This document shows positions 41,504-50,924 of a stretch of 64,000 bases of DNA, piece by piece. The first letter of the stretch is position 1. Every line of letters starts with the position of its first letter. The DNA is taken from positions 20,555 to 84,554 of the forward strand of contig NZ_JAHLPR010000031.1 of assembly GCF_018918005.1 (NCBI RefSeq), read 5' to 3'. Source of the DNA: Paenibacillus sp. MSJ-34. Its GTDB lineage: Bacteria; Bacillota; Bacilli; Paenibacillales; Paenibacillaceae. Position numbers and translations under genes: made by a program. The notes beneath the pieces are model-generated. The model did not search any database and was not told where the DNA came from. It worked only from the letters and a program-made list of their open reading frames with translations.

Positions 41504-43429
41504 ATGGCATTATTGACCCCTGCCGCACGGTTGAAAACCAACGGAGATACGTTCTATCTCCCGGTTCCAAACGGCGGCGTTTATTTCCGGAACAATGTAG
41601 GCACGTTTCGGATGGAAGGAGAAGCGATCGACCGGTGGATCGAGAAATTGCTTCCGATGTTCAATGGGGAATACACGATGGAACAATTGACGGACGGCAT
41701 GGAGGACCCGCACCGAAACCGGATATATGAAATTGCGGAAGCGCTCGTCAATAAAGGATTTGTTCGGGATGTAAGCCGGGATCTCCCGCATCGGTTGAAG
41801 GATGACATCGTCCGCAAATACGCCGGGCAAATCGCTTTTTTGGATAGTTTCGGTTCGTCCGGCGCTTACCGGTTTCAGTCTTATCGTCAATCCAGCGTGC
41901 TCGCGGCGGGATCCGGCCCGCTATTCGTCTCGCTGGTCGGCGCGCTGCTTGAGTCGGGCTTGCCCCAATTCAGCATGCTGATTACGCACGAATCGACGAC
42001 CAACCGGGAGCGATTGGCGGAATTGGCGGAACATGCCCGCGCAACCGACCCCGAAGTGGCAATCGAAGAAGTGGAATGGCCGAAGGAAGGGAGCGATCGT
42101 TGGCGGGAGATTGTACGACCGTTTTCTTCGGTATTGTATGTATCCCCGGAAGGGGATGTCGAGGAACTCCGCCTTCTGCATGCGGTTTGCCGGGAGGAGA
42201 AGAAGCTGTTGATCCCGGCCATGTTTTATGGTCAAACAGGCATCGCGGGTCCGCTCGTCCATCCGGAGAGGGAAGGATGCTGGGAATCGGCCTGGCGCCG
42301 CATCCATCATGCGGCGCTTGCCAAGGATCCGCAGCGGCATGCTCCTTCAGCTACGGCGGGCGCAATGCTCGCGAACGTGATCGCGTTCGAATGGTTTAAA
42401 ACGGCGACGGGAGCGGCAGAATCGGAGCTTGAGAATGCGGTGTTTCTGCTCAATCTGGAAACGTTGGAAGGAAGCTGGCATCGGTTCCTCCCGCATCCGC
42501 TCGTCGGCGATCGGGCGCTTGCCGTTAAGCCGAAACCGGTGCAAGACTTGGAGGAACGGCTTGGACAACGTGCCGCCGCGAATCGAACGAATGAATCGTT
42601 CGTATTGTTTAGCCGGTTGACCTCGGCGCAAACGGGCATTTTCCGTATGTGGGAGGAAGGGGATTTGAAGCAACTGCCGCTTTCCCAATGCCGGGTTCAA
42701 GCGATCGACCCGTTGTCGGAAGGACCGGCGGAATTGCTCGCGGACATCGTCTGCTCCGGTTTGACTCATGAAGAAGCGCGGAAGGAAGCGGGGCTGGCCG
42801 GCGTGGAAGCTTACGTATCGCGTTTGGCCGGGGCGATTATGGAACCGCGGCAGAGGATCGGCGTCGGCGCGGGGGATTCGGCTGCGGAATGCGTCGTTCG
42901 CGGTTTGCAAGCCTGTCTGGCATTGGAGCTCGAGGAACGGCAGGCGCATTCGAATCCCGCGGTTGCGCCGGTGCAGGTAAGCGAGGTGGAAGACGGGCGT
43001 TGTCGCTTTTATTTGCAATCGCTCGCCGCGCTGCGGGGCGAGCCTGTTATCGGCATCGGCCGGGAAGTTTCGGGGTTCCCGACGGTATGGGTCGGGACGG
43101 GCGACCGCTGGTACGGCTGCGCCTCCCTGAATGCGACGATGGCGCTGCGGAAGGCGCTGCAGGCTGCGCTGCAGAAAGAGCAGAATCGAAGCGCCTGCCG
43201 TTGTCCGCAAGTGTTGGAAGTTTCGTCCGTGCTGCTGGGAAGGGGGGCCCCTGTTAGCATGAGCGTCCCCGCAATCGCGGAACAGGCGGAAATGTTGCGC
43301 GAGGCGATGCAAGTCTTTAAGAAGAACGGGAAGACGCTTGAAGTGATCGATTTGGCGGTGGAGCCGTTTCTGAACGACATGCCGGGCGGAGTATACGGGG
43401 TGTTGCTGCGGGAGGAGGAGTCATGGTGA
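41504..43429 (+). CDS. TOMM leader-binding / ThiF-like maturation protein (F protein)
   Basis: A 641-residue protein that fits the putative thiazole-containing bacteriocin maturation protein family. The N-terminal 90 residues (LKTNGDTFYLPVPNGGVYFRNNVGTF ... ALVNKGFVRDV) look like a winged-helix RiPP recognition element that binds the leader. An E1/ThiF-like Rossmann segment follows (SSVLAAGSGPLFVSLVGALLESGL). The rest is family-specific. Its role is to present the precursor to the YcaO enzyme. ATG at 41504 has AAAGGAGGAGTGAG upstream. It overlaps the YcaO gene by 7 bp. Confidence 0.82.
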   Translation: MALLTPAARLKTNGDTFYLPVPNGGVYFRNNVGTFRMEGEAIDRWIEKLLPMFNGEYTMEQLTDGMEDPHRNRIYEIAEALVNKGFVRDVSRDLPHRLKDDIVRKYAGQIAFLDSFGSSGAYRFQSYRQSSVLAAGSGPLFVSLVGALLESGLPQFSMLITHESTTNRERLAELAEHARATDPEVAIEEVEWPKEGSDRWREIVRPFSSVLYVSPEGDVEELRLLHAVCREEKKLLIPAMFYGQTGIAGPLVHPEREGCWESAWRRIHHAALAKDPQRHAPSATAGAMLANVIAFEWFKTATGAAESELENAVFLLNLETLEGSWHRFLPHPLVGDRALAVKPKPVQDLEERLGQRAAANRTNESFVLFSRLTSAQTGIFRMWEEGDLKQLPLSQCRVQAIDPLSEGPAELLADIVCSGLTHEEARKEAGLAGVEAYVSRLAGAIMEPRQRIGVGAGDSAAECVVRGLQACLALELEERQAHSNPAVAPVQVSEVEDGRCRFYLQSLAALRGEPVIGIGREVSGFPTVWVGTGDRWYGCASLNATMALRKALQAALQKEQNRSACRCPQVLEVSSVLLGRGAPVSMSVPAIAEQAEMLREAMQVFKKNGKTLEVIDLAVEPFLNDMPGGVYGVLLREEESW

Positions 43430-45369
43430 GCGCATGTGTGGCAATGATCGGGGAAGGCGTGCTGGCGGACTTGGTATACGGGGAGCTATCCGCCCTATTT
43501 CGGATCGAGCGTCAGAACGATCCGACAACTGCAATTCCGGAAGAGGCGGACTTCGCTCTCGTATTGTCTGACGCTTATCATCCTGCCGTCCATCGCCAAG
43601 CCGAAACGGCGCTGCAGGCAGCGGGCATCCCTTGGCTGCGCGGCTTCGTCGCCTTCGGCGAAGGCATGGTCGGGCCGCTCGTGCGTCCGGAAGCGCCGGG
43701 ATGCACGCTATGCGCCGATACGCGGCGGTTCAAGGCGGAACGCGACCGCAAGGAGATGTGGCAGCTTCGGCGCATGCTGGAAGCGTACGGGGGACGACCG
43801 TCCGATGCGTGGGCATCGCGTACGGGACTCATGCATATGGCCCATCTGCTCGCGGCAGAGACGCGGAAGGCGCTGCAAGGCGGCCGGTCCCTTCTCGAAG
43901 AGCGGGTCTATTTCATCGACATGAGAACGCTGCAAAGCACAAGTCATTTCGTTCTCCCCGAACCGCAATGTCTCGTGTGCGGGCGGCTGCCCGACGATTC
44001 GCCGGAAGCGGCCCGCATCGAGCTGCGTCCAAGCCCGAAAGCAAACGAGAACGGTTACCGCACCCGTTCGCTGCAAGACTTGCGCAGCTTTCTGACGGCA
44101 GACTACTTGGATTACCGCATCGGCTTAATGAACGGCAAAATGGTCGATCTATTGTCGCCTTTCGCCGACGTGAGCGTCAATCTTCCATTGTTCGGGCATG
44201 ACGAAGCTACGGCGGGCCGCACGAACAGTTATGCGGACAGCGAACTGGCCGCCATTCTGGAAGGGCTGGAGCGGCATTGCGGCATGGCGCCCCGCGGAAA
44301 ACGAACTGTCGTCCGCGACAGCTACCGCCATTTGGCGGATTACGCGCTTCATCCCGTTTCTGTGGGAGTATATGCCAAGGAACAATACGAATCGCCGGAT
44401 TTCCCATTCAAGCCGTTTGATCCCGACGAAGCGATGGATTGGGTTTGGGGCTATTCGTTTTTAAGGGAAGCGCCGATCCTGGTGCCGCAGATGCTTGCTT
44501 ATTACAGTTCAAGCAGCGAACCCGGCTTCGTCTATGAAACGTCCAACGGCTGCGCGCTCGGAGGAAGCTTGGAGGAAGCGATCTTCTACGGCATCATGGA
44601 AGTGGTGGAGCGGGATGCGTTTCTGCTCACTTGGTATGCGCGACTGCCGTTGCCGCGTCTCGATCCATACTCGGCGAACGATGCGGAATTGGATTTGATG
44701 GTGAACCGCTTGCAAACGGTGGCGGGCTTCGAGCTGTTTCTATACGACGCGACGATGGAGAACGGAATTCCGAGCGTATGGGCATTGGTGAAGAACCGGA
44801 AATCGCAAGGCGTCAATCTCGTTTGCGCGGCCGGGGCGCATCCGGATCCGGTACGGGCGGCGAAAAGCGCCGTCCACGAACTGTCGGGGATGACGCTGAC
44901 GCTCGACGATAAATTCGCAGCGAACCGGGAGGACATTGCGCGCATGCTGCATGATCCGTCGTTGGTGCGGGGGATGGACGACCATTCGATGCTGTACAGC
45001 TTGCCGGAGGCGGAGGAGCGGCTGCGGTTTCTACTGGAGGAATCCGGCTCTCCCAGGTCGTTCGCCGAACAATTCGGCAGTCCGCTGAAGCATCCGGACT
45101 TGACCGACGATCTGAAGGATGTGCTGCAAGCGTTCCGCCGATTGCAGCTTGATGTCATTGTCGTGGACCAGACGACTCCGGAATTGAAACGAAACGGACT
45201 GTACTGCGTGAAAGTGTTGATTCCGGGCATGCTGCCGATGTCGTTCGGCCATCGCCTCGTCCGCGTTACCGGTTTGAAGAGAGTGCTGCAAGTGCCGGCG
45301 CAGCTCGGATACGCCGAGCGTCCGCTGACGCCGGAGCAGCTCAATCCGCATCCGCATCCGTTCCCATAA
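43423..45369 (+). CDS. YcaO-domain azoline-forming cyclodehydratase (SagD/TOMM type)
   Basis: A 648-residue protein. The N-terminal part (about 1-210) is an E1-like domain with two zinc pairs, CTLC and CLVC. The YcaO domain follows, with ATP-binding acidic/arginine motifs LEGLERHCG and SLEEAIFYGIMEVVERDAFLLTWY. The C-terminus ends in HPHPFP, the proline-rich tail that reaches the active site in azoline-forming YcaO enzymes. It uses ATP to cyclise Cys (and Ser/Thr) of the bound precursor. Translationally coupled to the F protein. Confidence 0.9.
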   Translation: MVSACVAMIGEGVLADLVYGELSALFRIERQNDPTTAIPEEADFALVLSDAYHPAVHRQAETALQAAGIPWLRGFVAFGEGMVGPLVRPEAPGCTLCADTRRFKAERDRKEMWQLRRMLEAYGGRPSDAWASRTGLMHMAHLLAAETRKALQGGRSLLEERVYFIDMRTLQSTSHFVLPEPQCLVCGRLPDDSPEAARIELRPSPKANENGYRTRSLQDLRSFLTADYLDYRIGLMNGKMVDLLSPFADVSVNLPLFGHDEATAGRTNSYADSELAAILEGLERHCGMAPRGKRTVVRDSYRHLADYALHPVSVGVYAKEQYESPDFPFKPFDPDEAMDWVWGYSFLREAPILVPQMLAYYSSSSEPGFVYETSNGCALGGSLEEAIFYGIMEVVERDAFLLTWYARLPLPRLDPYSANDAELDLMVNRLQTVAGFELFLYDATMENGIPSVWALVKNRKSQGVNLVCAAGAHPDPVRAAKSAVHELSGMTLTLDDKFAANREDIARMLHDPSLVRGMDDHSMLYSLPEAEERLRFLLEESGSPRSFAEQFGSPLKHPDLTDDLKDVLQAFRRLQLDVIVVDQTTPELKRNGLYCVKVLIPGMLPMSFGHRLVRVTGLKRVLQVPAQLGYAERPLTPEQLNPHPHPFP

Positions 45370-45388
45370 CGCCCGAGGAGGGAGAAGG

Positions 45389-46972
45389 ATGAATCTGGAC
45401 GCTTTTCTGCAAGATCTCCACGCGCCGGCTTACGAGTCCGGTCCGCCGAGCGAGCAGGTCGATTGGGACGATGCGCCGCTTCCGTATAAGCTCTACCGCG
45501 GTTTGCGGACCTTTCCGTTATCGGCGGAAGTGCCGCTGACGCTAATCGAACGGAAATCCGGCGCCGTACCCGGTCTGGACGAAATCGCCCATCTGCTCTG
45601 GTTTTCATTCGGCCTAACCCGAATCAGCCAAGCGCCCGGCGCCGGACAGCCCGCATCTTCGGGGCGGACGATGCAGCTGTACCGCAGGTTTATTCCGTCC
45701 GGCGGCGGACTGTATCCGAGCGAGTTGTATCTCTACTTGAAGACGCCGGAGCTTCCTGCGGGCGTCTATCATTACGATGCGGCGCATCATCGCCTCATAC
45801 TGCTGCGGGAAGGCGATTACGATCTGTATCTGTCCCGGGCTCTCGGCAACCGGTGCCGGGTATCGGCATGTTCCGGCGTTGTCATGGTGTCGAACATGTT
45901 TTGGAAAAATTTTTTCAAGTACAAAAACTTCTCATATCGGCTGCAAGGGCTGGATACCGGCGTATTGATCGGGCAACTGCTCGAAACGGCGAAACGGTTC
46001 GGCTATGCGGCGGCCGCGCATTATCAATTTCTCGACCGGGCGGTCAATCATTTGCTCGGGCTGCCCGAGCGGGAAGAAAGCGTATATGCGGTCATTCCGC
46101 TTGCGGCGGAGCCTGCCGCCGCTTGGCCTGCCGGCGGCCGGTCCGATCCGGGAGCCGCGGTCGTTTCCGCGGCCAGGCTGTGCCGGGAAGTGCCCGCCGT
46201 CCGGCATGAACGCGTCGAGCGCTCGCGCAGGGTGAAGGAGTTTCCGGCGCTGGTGCGGATGAACGAAGCAAGCATGTTGGAATCTTCAGCGTCTTTCCGC
46301 CGGGCGGGCAAGACAAACAATCCGGGGAGCGGGCTTCGCTCCGCCTATTTGCCCTTGGCGCCGCCGATGTCGTACGATTTGGCGCAAGCATGCCACAATC
46401 GGCATTCGCCGGAGACCGAGTTCGTGCTCGGCAAAGTGACGATGCGGCAATTGTCCGCGTTGCTGCAAGAAGTTGCGGCTTCCTTGCCGTACCGCAACGA
46501 TCTGGGCGATCCCGAAGCCCCGCTTCCGAACCGCATTCAACTATACGTTTGCCTCGTTCATGTCGAAGGCGTGCAGGACGGCGCTTATCGGTACGATTTC
46601 GCGGCGCATGCGCTCCGCCGAATCCGGCCCGGGGATCATCGGCTCCTGCTGCAGCAAGGCATGTATTTGGGCAACGTCAACCTGCTCCAAGTGCCGCTAT
46701 GCTTCCATGTGTCCGGCGATCGGCAATTTCTCGCGCCGGAATTCGGTTATCGGGGATATCGCATTTTGCAGATGGAGGCGGGAATGCTCGTGCAGCGTTT
46801 GCTGCTGGCGGCGTCCGCGCTCGGAATGGGAGGACGGCCTCTCCTCGGATTCGACGCGAACGTCTCCGACGAGATTTACGGATTGGCCCCGGTCAATCGG
46901 ACCAGCCTGATCCAAATTCCGGTCGGCCCCTATCGTCCTCGTCCGCGGTTGGAAGGAGGGCTGCATAGCTGA
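45389..46972 (+). CDS. SagB-type FMN-dependent azoline dehydrogenase (duplicated domain)
   Basis: A 527-residue protein with two nitroreductase-like modules. The first has RRFIPSGGGLYPSELYLYLKTPELPAGVYHYD; the second, after residue about 330, has ETEFVLGKVTMRQLSALL, LPNRIQLYVC and LPLAPPMSYDL. SagB enzymes oxidise azolines to azoles with FMN. The tandem arrangement is known in SagB-type proteins, where one half may be inactive. It lies 19 bp after the YcaO gene and ends the cluster. No transporter or immunity gene follows. Confidence 0.87.
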   Translation: MNLDAFLQDLHAPAYESGPPSEQVDWDDAPLPYKLYRGLRTFPLSAEVPLTLIERKSGAVPGLDEIAHLLWFSFGLTRISQAPGAGQPASSGRTMQLYRRFIPSGGGLYPSELYLYLKTPELPAGVYHYDAAHHRLILLREGDYDLYLSRALGNRCRVSACSGVVMVSNMFWKNFFKYKNFSYRLQGLDTGVLIGQLLETAKRFGYAAAAHYQFLDRAVNHLLGLPEREESVYAVIPLAAEPAAAWPAGGRSDPGAAVVSAARLCREVPAVRHERVERSRRVKEFPALVRMNEASMLESSASFRRAGKTNNPGSGLRSAYLPLAPPMSYDLAQACHNRHSPETEFVLGKVTMRQLSALLQEVAASLPYRNDLGDPEAPLPNRIQLYVCLVHVEGVQDGAYRYDFAAHALRRIRPGDHRLLLQQGMYLGNVNLLQVPLCFHVSGDRQFLAPEFGYRGYRILQMEAGMLVQRLLLAASALGMGGRPLLGFDANVSDEIYGLAPVNRTSLIQIPVGPYRPRPRLEGGLHS

Positions 46973-47464
46973 CTCCGGCATTCCCCGGCCATACCGATGC
47001 CGTATGCAGATGCTCTTTCGGCGTAGAATGAGTTGCACCATTGCAGTACAAACCGTGAACGCGGGACTCATAGTTGTACAATTCTGTGATCCATCCCGCT
47101 GGGGAAAAGAATAACGAGAGTATTCTTCTCGTTCCCCCAAGCCGAGACGGCCTGGGCCCAAACGGCCGCGATCATCGTTCGTTTGGAAAGTGAAATCGAA
47201 TAATAGATGATGGCAAAAAGCCGGTTAAGGGTATCCTTGACCGGCTTTTTGTTGAAATGACGGAAAACAATATTTAGGGAAATAAGGTATCTCCTCATTC
47301 CGCCTTCTGTCGATATCCCTCTCATTCAGTAAGCGGTATAACCGGATCGAAGCGAAGGAAACGACAAAGCTTGACATTGCAGTGTACTTCAACGTTTATG
47401 CTGAAGAAGAACCGTTTGCGGTTGTCTCGGCCGACGACGAAACGAATAATGGAGGTACTGTATA
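46973..47464. other. Intergenic region after the TOMM cluster
   Basis: No gene seen. A terminator-like hairpin is at 47215-47250 and one 28-bp motif at 47302-47329. GAATAATGGAGGTACTG just before 47465 is a ribosome binding site for the broken gene that follows. Confidence 0.5.
47215..47250. terminator. Strong bidirectional terminator
   Basis: Perfect 11-bp stem AAAAAGCCGGT / ACCGGCTTTTT with a 14-base loop. T-rich on both strands. The most likely end of the TOMM operon transcript. Confidence 0.85.
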
Positions 47465-47844
47465 ATGAGAATGTTAGAGGTTATCGTACAGCGATCGACA
47501 GAAAGGGCAAGCCTTACGATCAAGGCCGGTCCAAGTCTCTATTGACCAAATGTCTGCTGTCCTTCCTGACTCTGGCCGCCACGGGCGTCTCCGTATATTT
47601 GAGCCTGTTGCTTCCCGTTTTTTCAATGCCCGAACCTACCGGCAGCTATGCGGTCGGCACGATATCGCTGCACCTCACGGACGAGTCCCGCGACGAAACG
47701 TTCAGCGCCGACCCGAACGATAAGCGGGAACTTATGGTGAATGTCTGGTATCCGGCGGATCGGGAGGAGGCGAAAGGAAAGCCGGTAGAGCATTATCCGT
47801 CCGAATTGGGAGAAGCGATCAGTCTGGTGTTTGGCGCACAGTAG
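47465..47844 (+). pseudogene. Degenerate PAF-acetylhydrolase-like (alpha/beta hydrolase) gene
   Basis: ATG 47465, behind GGAGGTACTG, starts MRMLEVIV, the usual start of this family in related genera, but its frame stops after 26 codons. A second frame then encodes LLLPVFSMPEPTGSYAVGTISLHLTDESRDETFS and VNVWYPADRE, the N-terminal region of PAF-AH-like hydrolases of about 450-500 residues. It stops at TAG 47842-47844, before the catalytic Ser/Asp/His. At least one frameshift/deletion and loss of the 3' two thirds are evident. Confidence 0.72.
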
Positions 47845-47920
47845 ACGAGAAGGCTCCGAACCATTTCGGCGCTTCAGTTTGTTGCTCAAGGCGCAAATGA
47901 ATGGTTTGTCAACCGTTTGA

Positions 47921-47945
47921 GGCTCCGAACGACTTCGGAGCTTTT
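47921..47945 (+). terminator. Rho-independent terminator
   Basis: Perfect stem GCTCCGAA / TTCGGAGC with loop CGAC and five T. Confidence 0.88.
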
Positions 47946-48048
47946 TCATTTCGCCGCCCGCCGCGCCGCCCTCTTCCCGAAGCCGCATTTGTGCCAAATC
48001 CATAAACATGATAGCATTCAAATTATACAAACGTTGAGAGGTTGTAGT

Positions 48049-48732
48049 ATGCCAAAGACGATTTTGATTGTGGAAGACGAACATATTTTGCGCGAAGTGA
48101 TGAAAGATTATTTGCTTGAAGAAGGATACGAGGTGCTGGAAGCGGGCGACGGCAAACAAGCGCTGGCCTTGTTCCGGGCGCATGACGTGCACTTGATCAT
48201 TCTCGACATTATGCTGCCCGAATTGGACGGGTGGTCGGTATGCCAGCGCATTCGCAAGATTTCAAACGTGCCGATTATTATGTTGACGGCTCGCTCGGAC
48301 GAGGACGATACGCTGCTTGGATTCGAGCTTGGCGCGGACGATTACGTCACGAAACCGTACAGTCCGCCGATCTTGCTGGCACGGGCGAAACGGCTTCTGG
48401 AAAACCGGCATATCCGGGAACAGGGAAGCGGCGGCGATACGTTATCCGGCAGCGGCATTACGATCCATTTCCCATCCCGCACCGTTTCGATCGACGGGAC
48501 GAGCTGCAATTTGACGCATACGGAATTTGAAATTTTATCTTACTTGATGAAGAACAAAGGGATGATTATAACAAGGGATCAATTAATCACGAAAATATGG
48601 GGCTACGATTTCGTCGGCGACGATCGAACGGTCAATAGCCATATCCGCAATTTGCGTTCCAAGCTGGGGGACCAATCGAAATGCATCGTCACCGTCGTGC
48701 GTTCGGGATATAAATTCGAGGATCAATCATGA
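48049..48732 (+). CDS. OmpR/PhoB-family response regulator
   Basis: A 227-residue regulator. The receiver domain has the acidic pair VEDE, phosphoacceptor Asp53 (IILDIMLPELDG) and Lys102 (TKPYSP). The winged-helix DNA-binding domain has LTHTEFEILSYLMKNKGMIITRDQLITKIWGYDF and VNSHIRNLRSKL. ATG at 48049 with GAGAGG upstream. It overlaps the histidine kinase gene by 4 bp. Signal unknown; it lies between the TOMM cluster and the envelope operon and could control either. Confidence 0.9.
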   Translation: MPKTILIVEDEHILREVMKDYLLEEGYEVLEAGDGKQALALFRAHDVHLIILDIMLPELDGWSVCQRIRKISNVPIIMLTARSDEDDTLLGFELGADDYVTKPYSPPILLARAKRLLENRHIREQGSGGDTLSGSGITIHFPSRTVSIDGTSCNLTHTEFEILSYLMKNKGMIITRDQLITKIWGYDFVGDDRTVNSHIRNLRSKLGDQSKCIVTVVRSGYKFEDQS

Positions 48733-50552
48733 AAAAGGGCATTGTACTCAAGCTGTTTCTATTAACGACCGCACTATGCATGTTCGTTCTCGCGATCATT
48801 TTTATCGGACAAACCCTTTTTTTCAAGCAATTTTATGTCCACCAAAGGATGGAAAACGTGCAGGCGGCCATCGAATCGTATAAACAGGACTACTTGAACC
48901 ATGCCGGTGACGCACAGGCGGCGGCCAACCTTGAACAAAACTTTTATCAAGAGCATGGCACTTGGATTACGACATTGGACGCTATGGGCAATTTGAAATA
49001 TACCGGCGATTTTACGATGGAGATCCGGTTGGAGCGCTCCGATGACACTGTCGATCTGCCCGGCCAAACGCTTACCGTCCCGTTGTACACGGTCATGAAT
49101 GTGGAGGACATGTATACCGACAATCCGTTTCTCGCTCCATGGATTCAAGAGGGCGATCCGATCGCTGTCGAAGGCATCATCGTAAACAATCAGCCGGTTG
49201 TGCAGCGGATGGGAAGGAGTGGAGCCAGGCTGAGAGAGGAAGGCCGTCTGGAAAATAGCCAGATGGTAAACAAGGAGTATGAAGTTGTACCCAGGTTCGA
49301 AAGTGGGTTTCAATACCATGAAAAGTACCCCACTTTTCTGGTCAAAGGGACGATTACGAAGGTTCGGATACCGGAAGGCGCAGCAATTGGGCGCTATACG
49401 AATCATTTATTTCTGGATCGGATCAAAGCGTTGCAGGCGGATCTTTTGTACGGAGATTATGATGGCGGCGTGAATGCCGGTCAAGTCATCGATTTTGAAC
49501 AAAATCAAGTGAATTACAAAATGTTTGTGAACCGGATCGAAGATCCGGACGGGAAACCGGCATACATCGTCGCGATGACGTCGCTGCAGCCTGTAGCCGA
49601 AGCCGCCGGGGTGATGCAAAATTACTACGTCTATATTGTCGTCGCCACACTGCTGCTTGTGCTGCTGGTCTCGTTCTATTTTTCCCGCCGGATTGCCCGG
49701 CCGCTGCTGCGAATTAACCGTACGGCGCAGAAAATGGCCGGCTTGGACTTTTCCGAGAAAATTCCGGTCACGACCAAGGATGAGATCGGCGACCTGTCCC
49801 GCAACATTAACGAGCTTTCCGAGCGGCTCCATTCCCATATCGCCCGGTTGGAGGAGGATATCGAGAAAGAAAAGCAGCTGGAGAATACGCGAAAGGAATT
49901 TATTGCCGGGGTATCGCATGAATTGAAAACACCGCTAAGCGTCATTCAAAGCTGCCTGTCCATTCTTAAGGATGGGGTGGCGAGCCATAAGCGGGATTAT
50001 TATTTTGCGGCGATGGAAGATGAAGTGAGACGGATGGATCTGCTGATCGCGGATATGCTGGAGCTGGCCAAGTATGAGTCCGGCACATATAAGATGGAGT
50101 TGGAATCGTTCGATATCGCCGCCGTTCTGGAGCGAATGTGCGCGAAATTCGCTTCCGAGATCGCGAGCAAGGAGTTGCAACTGCACACTCATCTTCAGCC
50201 GATCGAAATCGTGGCCAATGGGCGCCGGATCGAGCAAGTGATCGTCAATTTCCTCACGAACGCGATTCGCTACACACCGGAGCATGGGACTATTATCGTG
50301 TCGACCGTCGAAGAGCGGGATTCCGTCAAAGTATGCATCGAAAATAAAGGAGCTCACATTCCGGACGAGCAGTTGGAGAAAATATGGGACCGTTTCTATC
50401 GCGGCGAACCTTCCCGGCAGCGCGCGACCGGAGGGACCGGGCTCGGTCTGGCGATCTCGAGGAAGATCTTGGAGATGCACGGCGTGCCGTATGGCGTAAC
50501 TAATACGGCGGAAGGCGTGATGTTCTATTTCTATCTGAATAAAAAAGGATAG
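48729..50552 (+). CDS. Membrane sensor histidine kinase
   Basis: A 607-residue kinase. Helix 1 at about 7-29, a large extracytoplasmic domain (30-290), helix 2 at about 297-318, HAMP (320-370), a coiled coil, the H-box GVSHELKTPLS, N-box NFLTNAIRYTP, and G-boxes DRFYRGEPSRQRATGGTGLGLAI. The sensor region contains no domain I recognise. It partners the preceding regulator by overlap. Confidence 0.9.
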   Translation: MKKGIVLKLFLLTTALCMFVLAIIFIGQTLFFKQFYVHQRMENVQAAIESYKQDYLNHAGDAQAAANLEQNFYQEHGTWITTLDAMGNLKYTGDFTMEIRLERSDDTVDLPGQTLTVPLYTVMNVEDMYTDNPFLAPWIQEGDPIAVEGIIVNNQPVVQRMGRSGARLREEGRLENSQMVNKEYEVVPRFESGFQYHEKYPTFLVKGTITKVRIPEGAAIGRYTNHLFLDRIKALQADLLYGDYDGGVNAGQVIDFEQNQVNYKMFVNRIEDPDGKPAYIVAMTSLQPVAEAAGVMQNYYVYIVVATLLLVLLVSFYFSRRIARPLLRINRTAQKMAGLDFSEKIPVTTKDEIGDLSRNINELSERLHSHIARLEEDIEKEKQLENTRKEFIAGVSHELKTPLSVIQSCLSILKDGVASHKRDYYFAAMEDEVRRMDLLIADMLELAKYESGTYKMELESFDIAAVLERMCAKFASEIASKELQLHTHLQPIEIVANGRRIEQVIVNFLTNAIRYTPEHGTIIVSTVEERDSVKVCIENKGAHIPDEQLEKIWDRFYRGEPSRQRATGGTGLGLAISRKILEMHGVPYGVTNTAEGVMFYFYLNKKG

Positions 50553-50603
50553 AGGAGTTACTTATCTTTCAATTAAATACCGCGATTTACTCGGCTCGCG
50601 TCC

Positions 50604-50738
50604 CTATTGGAAAACATCCAATAGATATAGCGAATTTGCCGATCCAAACGGGAATCCATTGGAAAATATCCAATGGATTTCTCGTTTATTGCACGATTTA
50701 GCCCTTTTTTGAATCATCTACTGGATAAATTCCAATGA
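50604..50738 (+). repeat. Array of three ATTGGA/TCCAAT hairpins
   Basis: CTATTGGA-AAACA-TCCAATAG (50604-50624) and CCATTGGA-AAATA-TCCAATGG (50656-50676) are perfect 8-bp inverted repeats. The T-A to C-G exchange on both arms is a compensatory change. CTACTGGA-TAAAT-TCCAATGA (50718-50738) is degenerate. Spacing is 52 and 62 bp. Confidence 0.8.
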
Positions 50739-50816
50739 AAGGTCGGATTACAGGGATTTTACGGTTAAAACGTTGTATAAAATCCAGCGGAGCGGGAGCG
50801 GACCTCCTTTCAAGAA

Positions 50817-50844
50817 CCTGATGCAGCGGTGTCAGGCTTTTTTT
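50817..50844 (+). terminator. Rho-independent terminator of the two-component operon
   Basis: CCTGA / TCAGG stem with a 10-base loop, followed by C and eight T. Confidence 0.7.
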
Positions 50845-50924
50845 CATTCTTTAGAATAATTTAATTTCATCTGCATTTTATCTTTATCTCTCTCTATTAT
50901 TCTATCTTGTGAGAGAGGGGATGG

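Larger units (their letters stand above)
50553..50924. other. Intergenic region with a phased hairpin array and terminator
   Basis: No gene. Contains three inverted repeats (50604-50738, separate entry) and a terminator (50817-50844). Confidence 0.6.
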
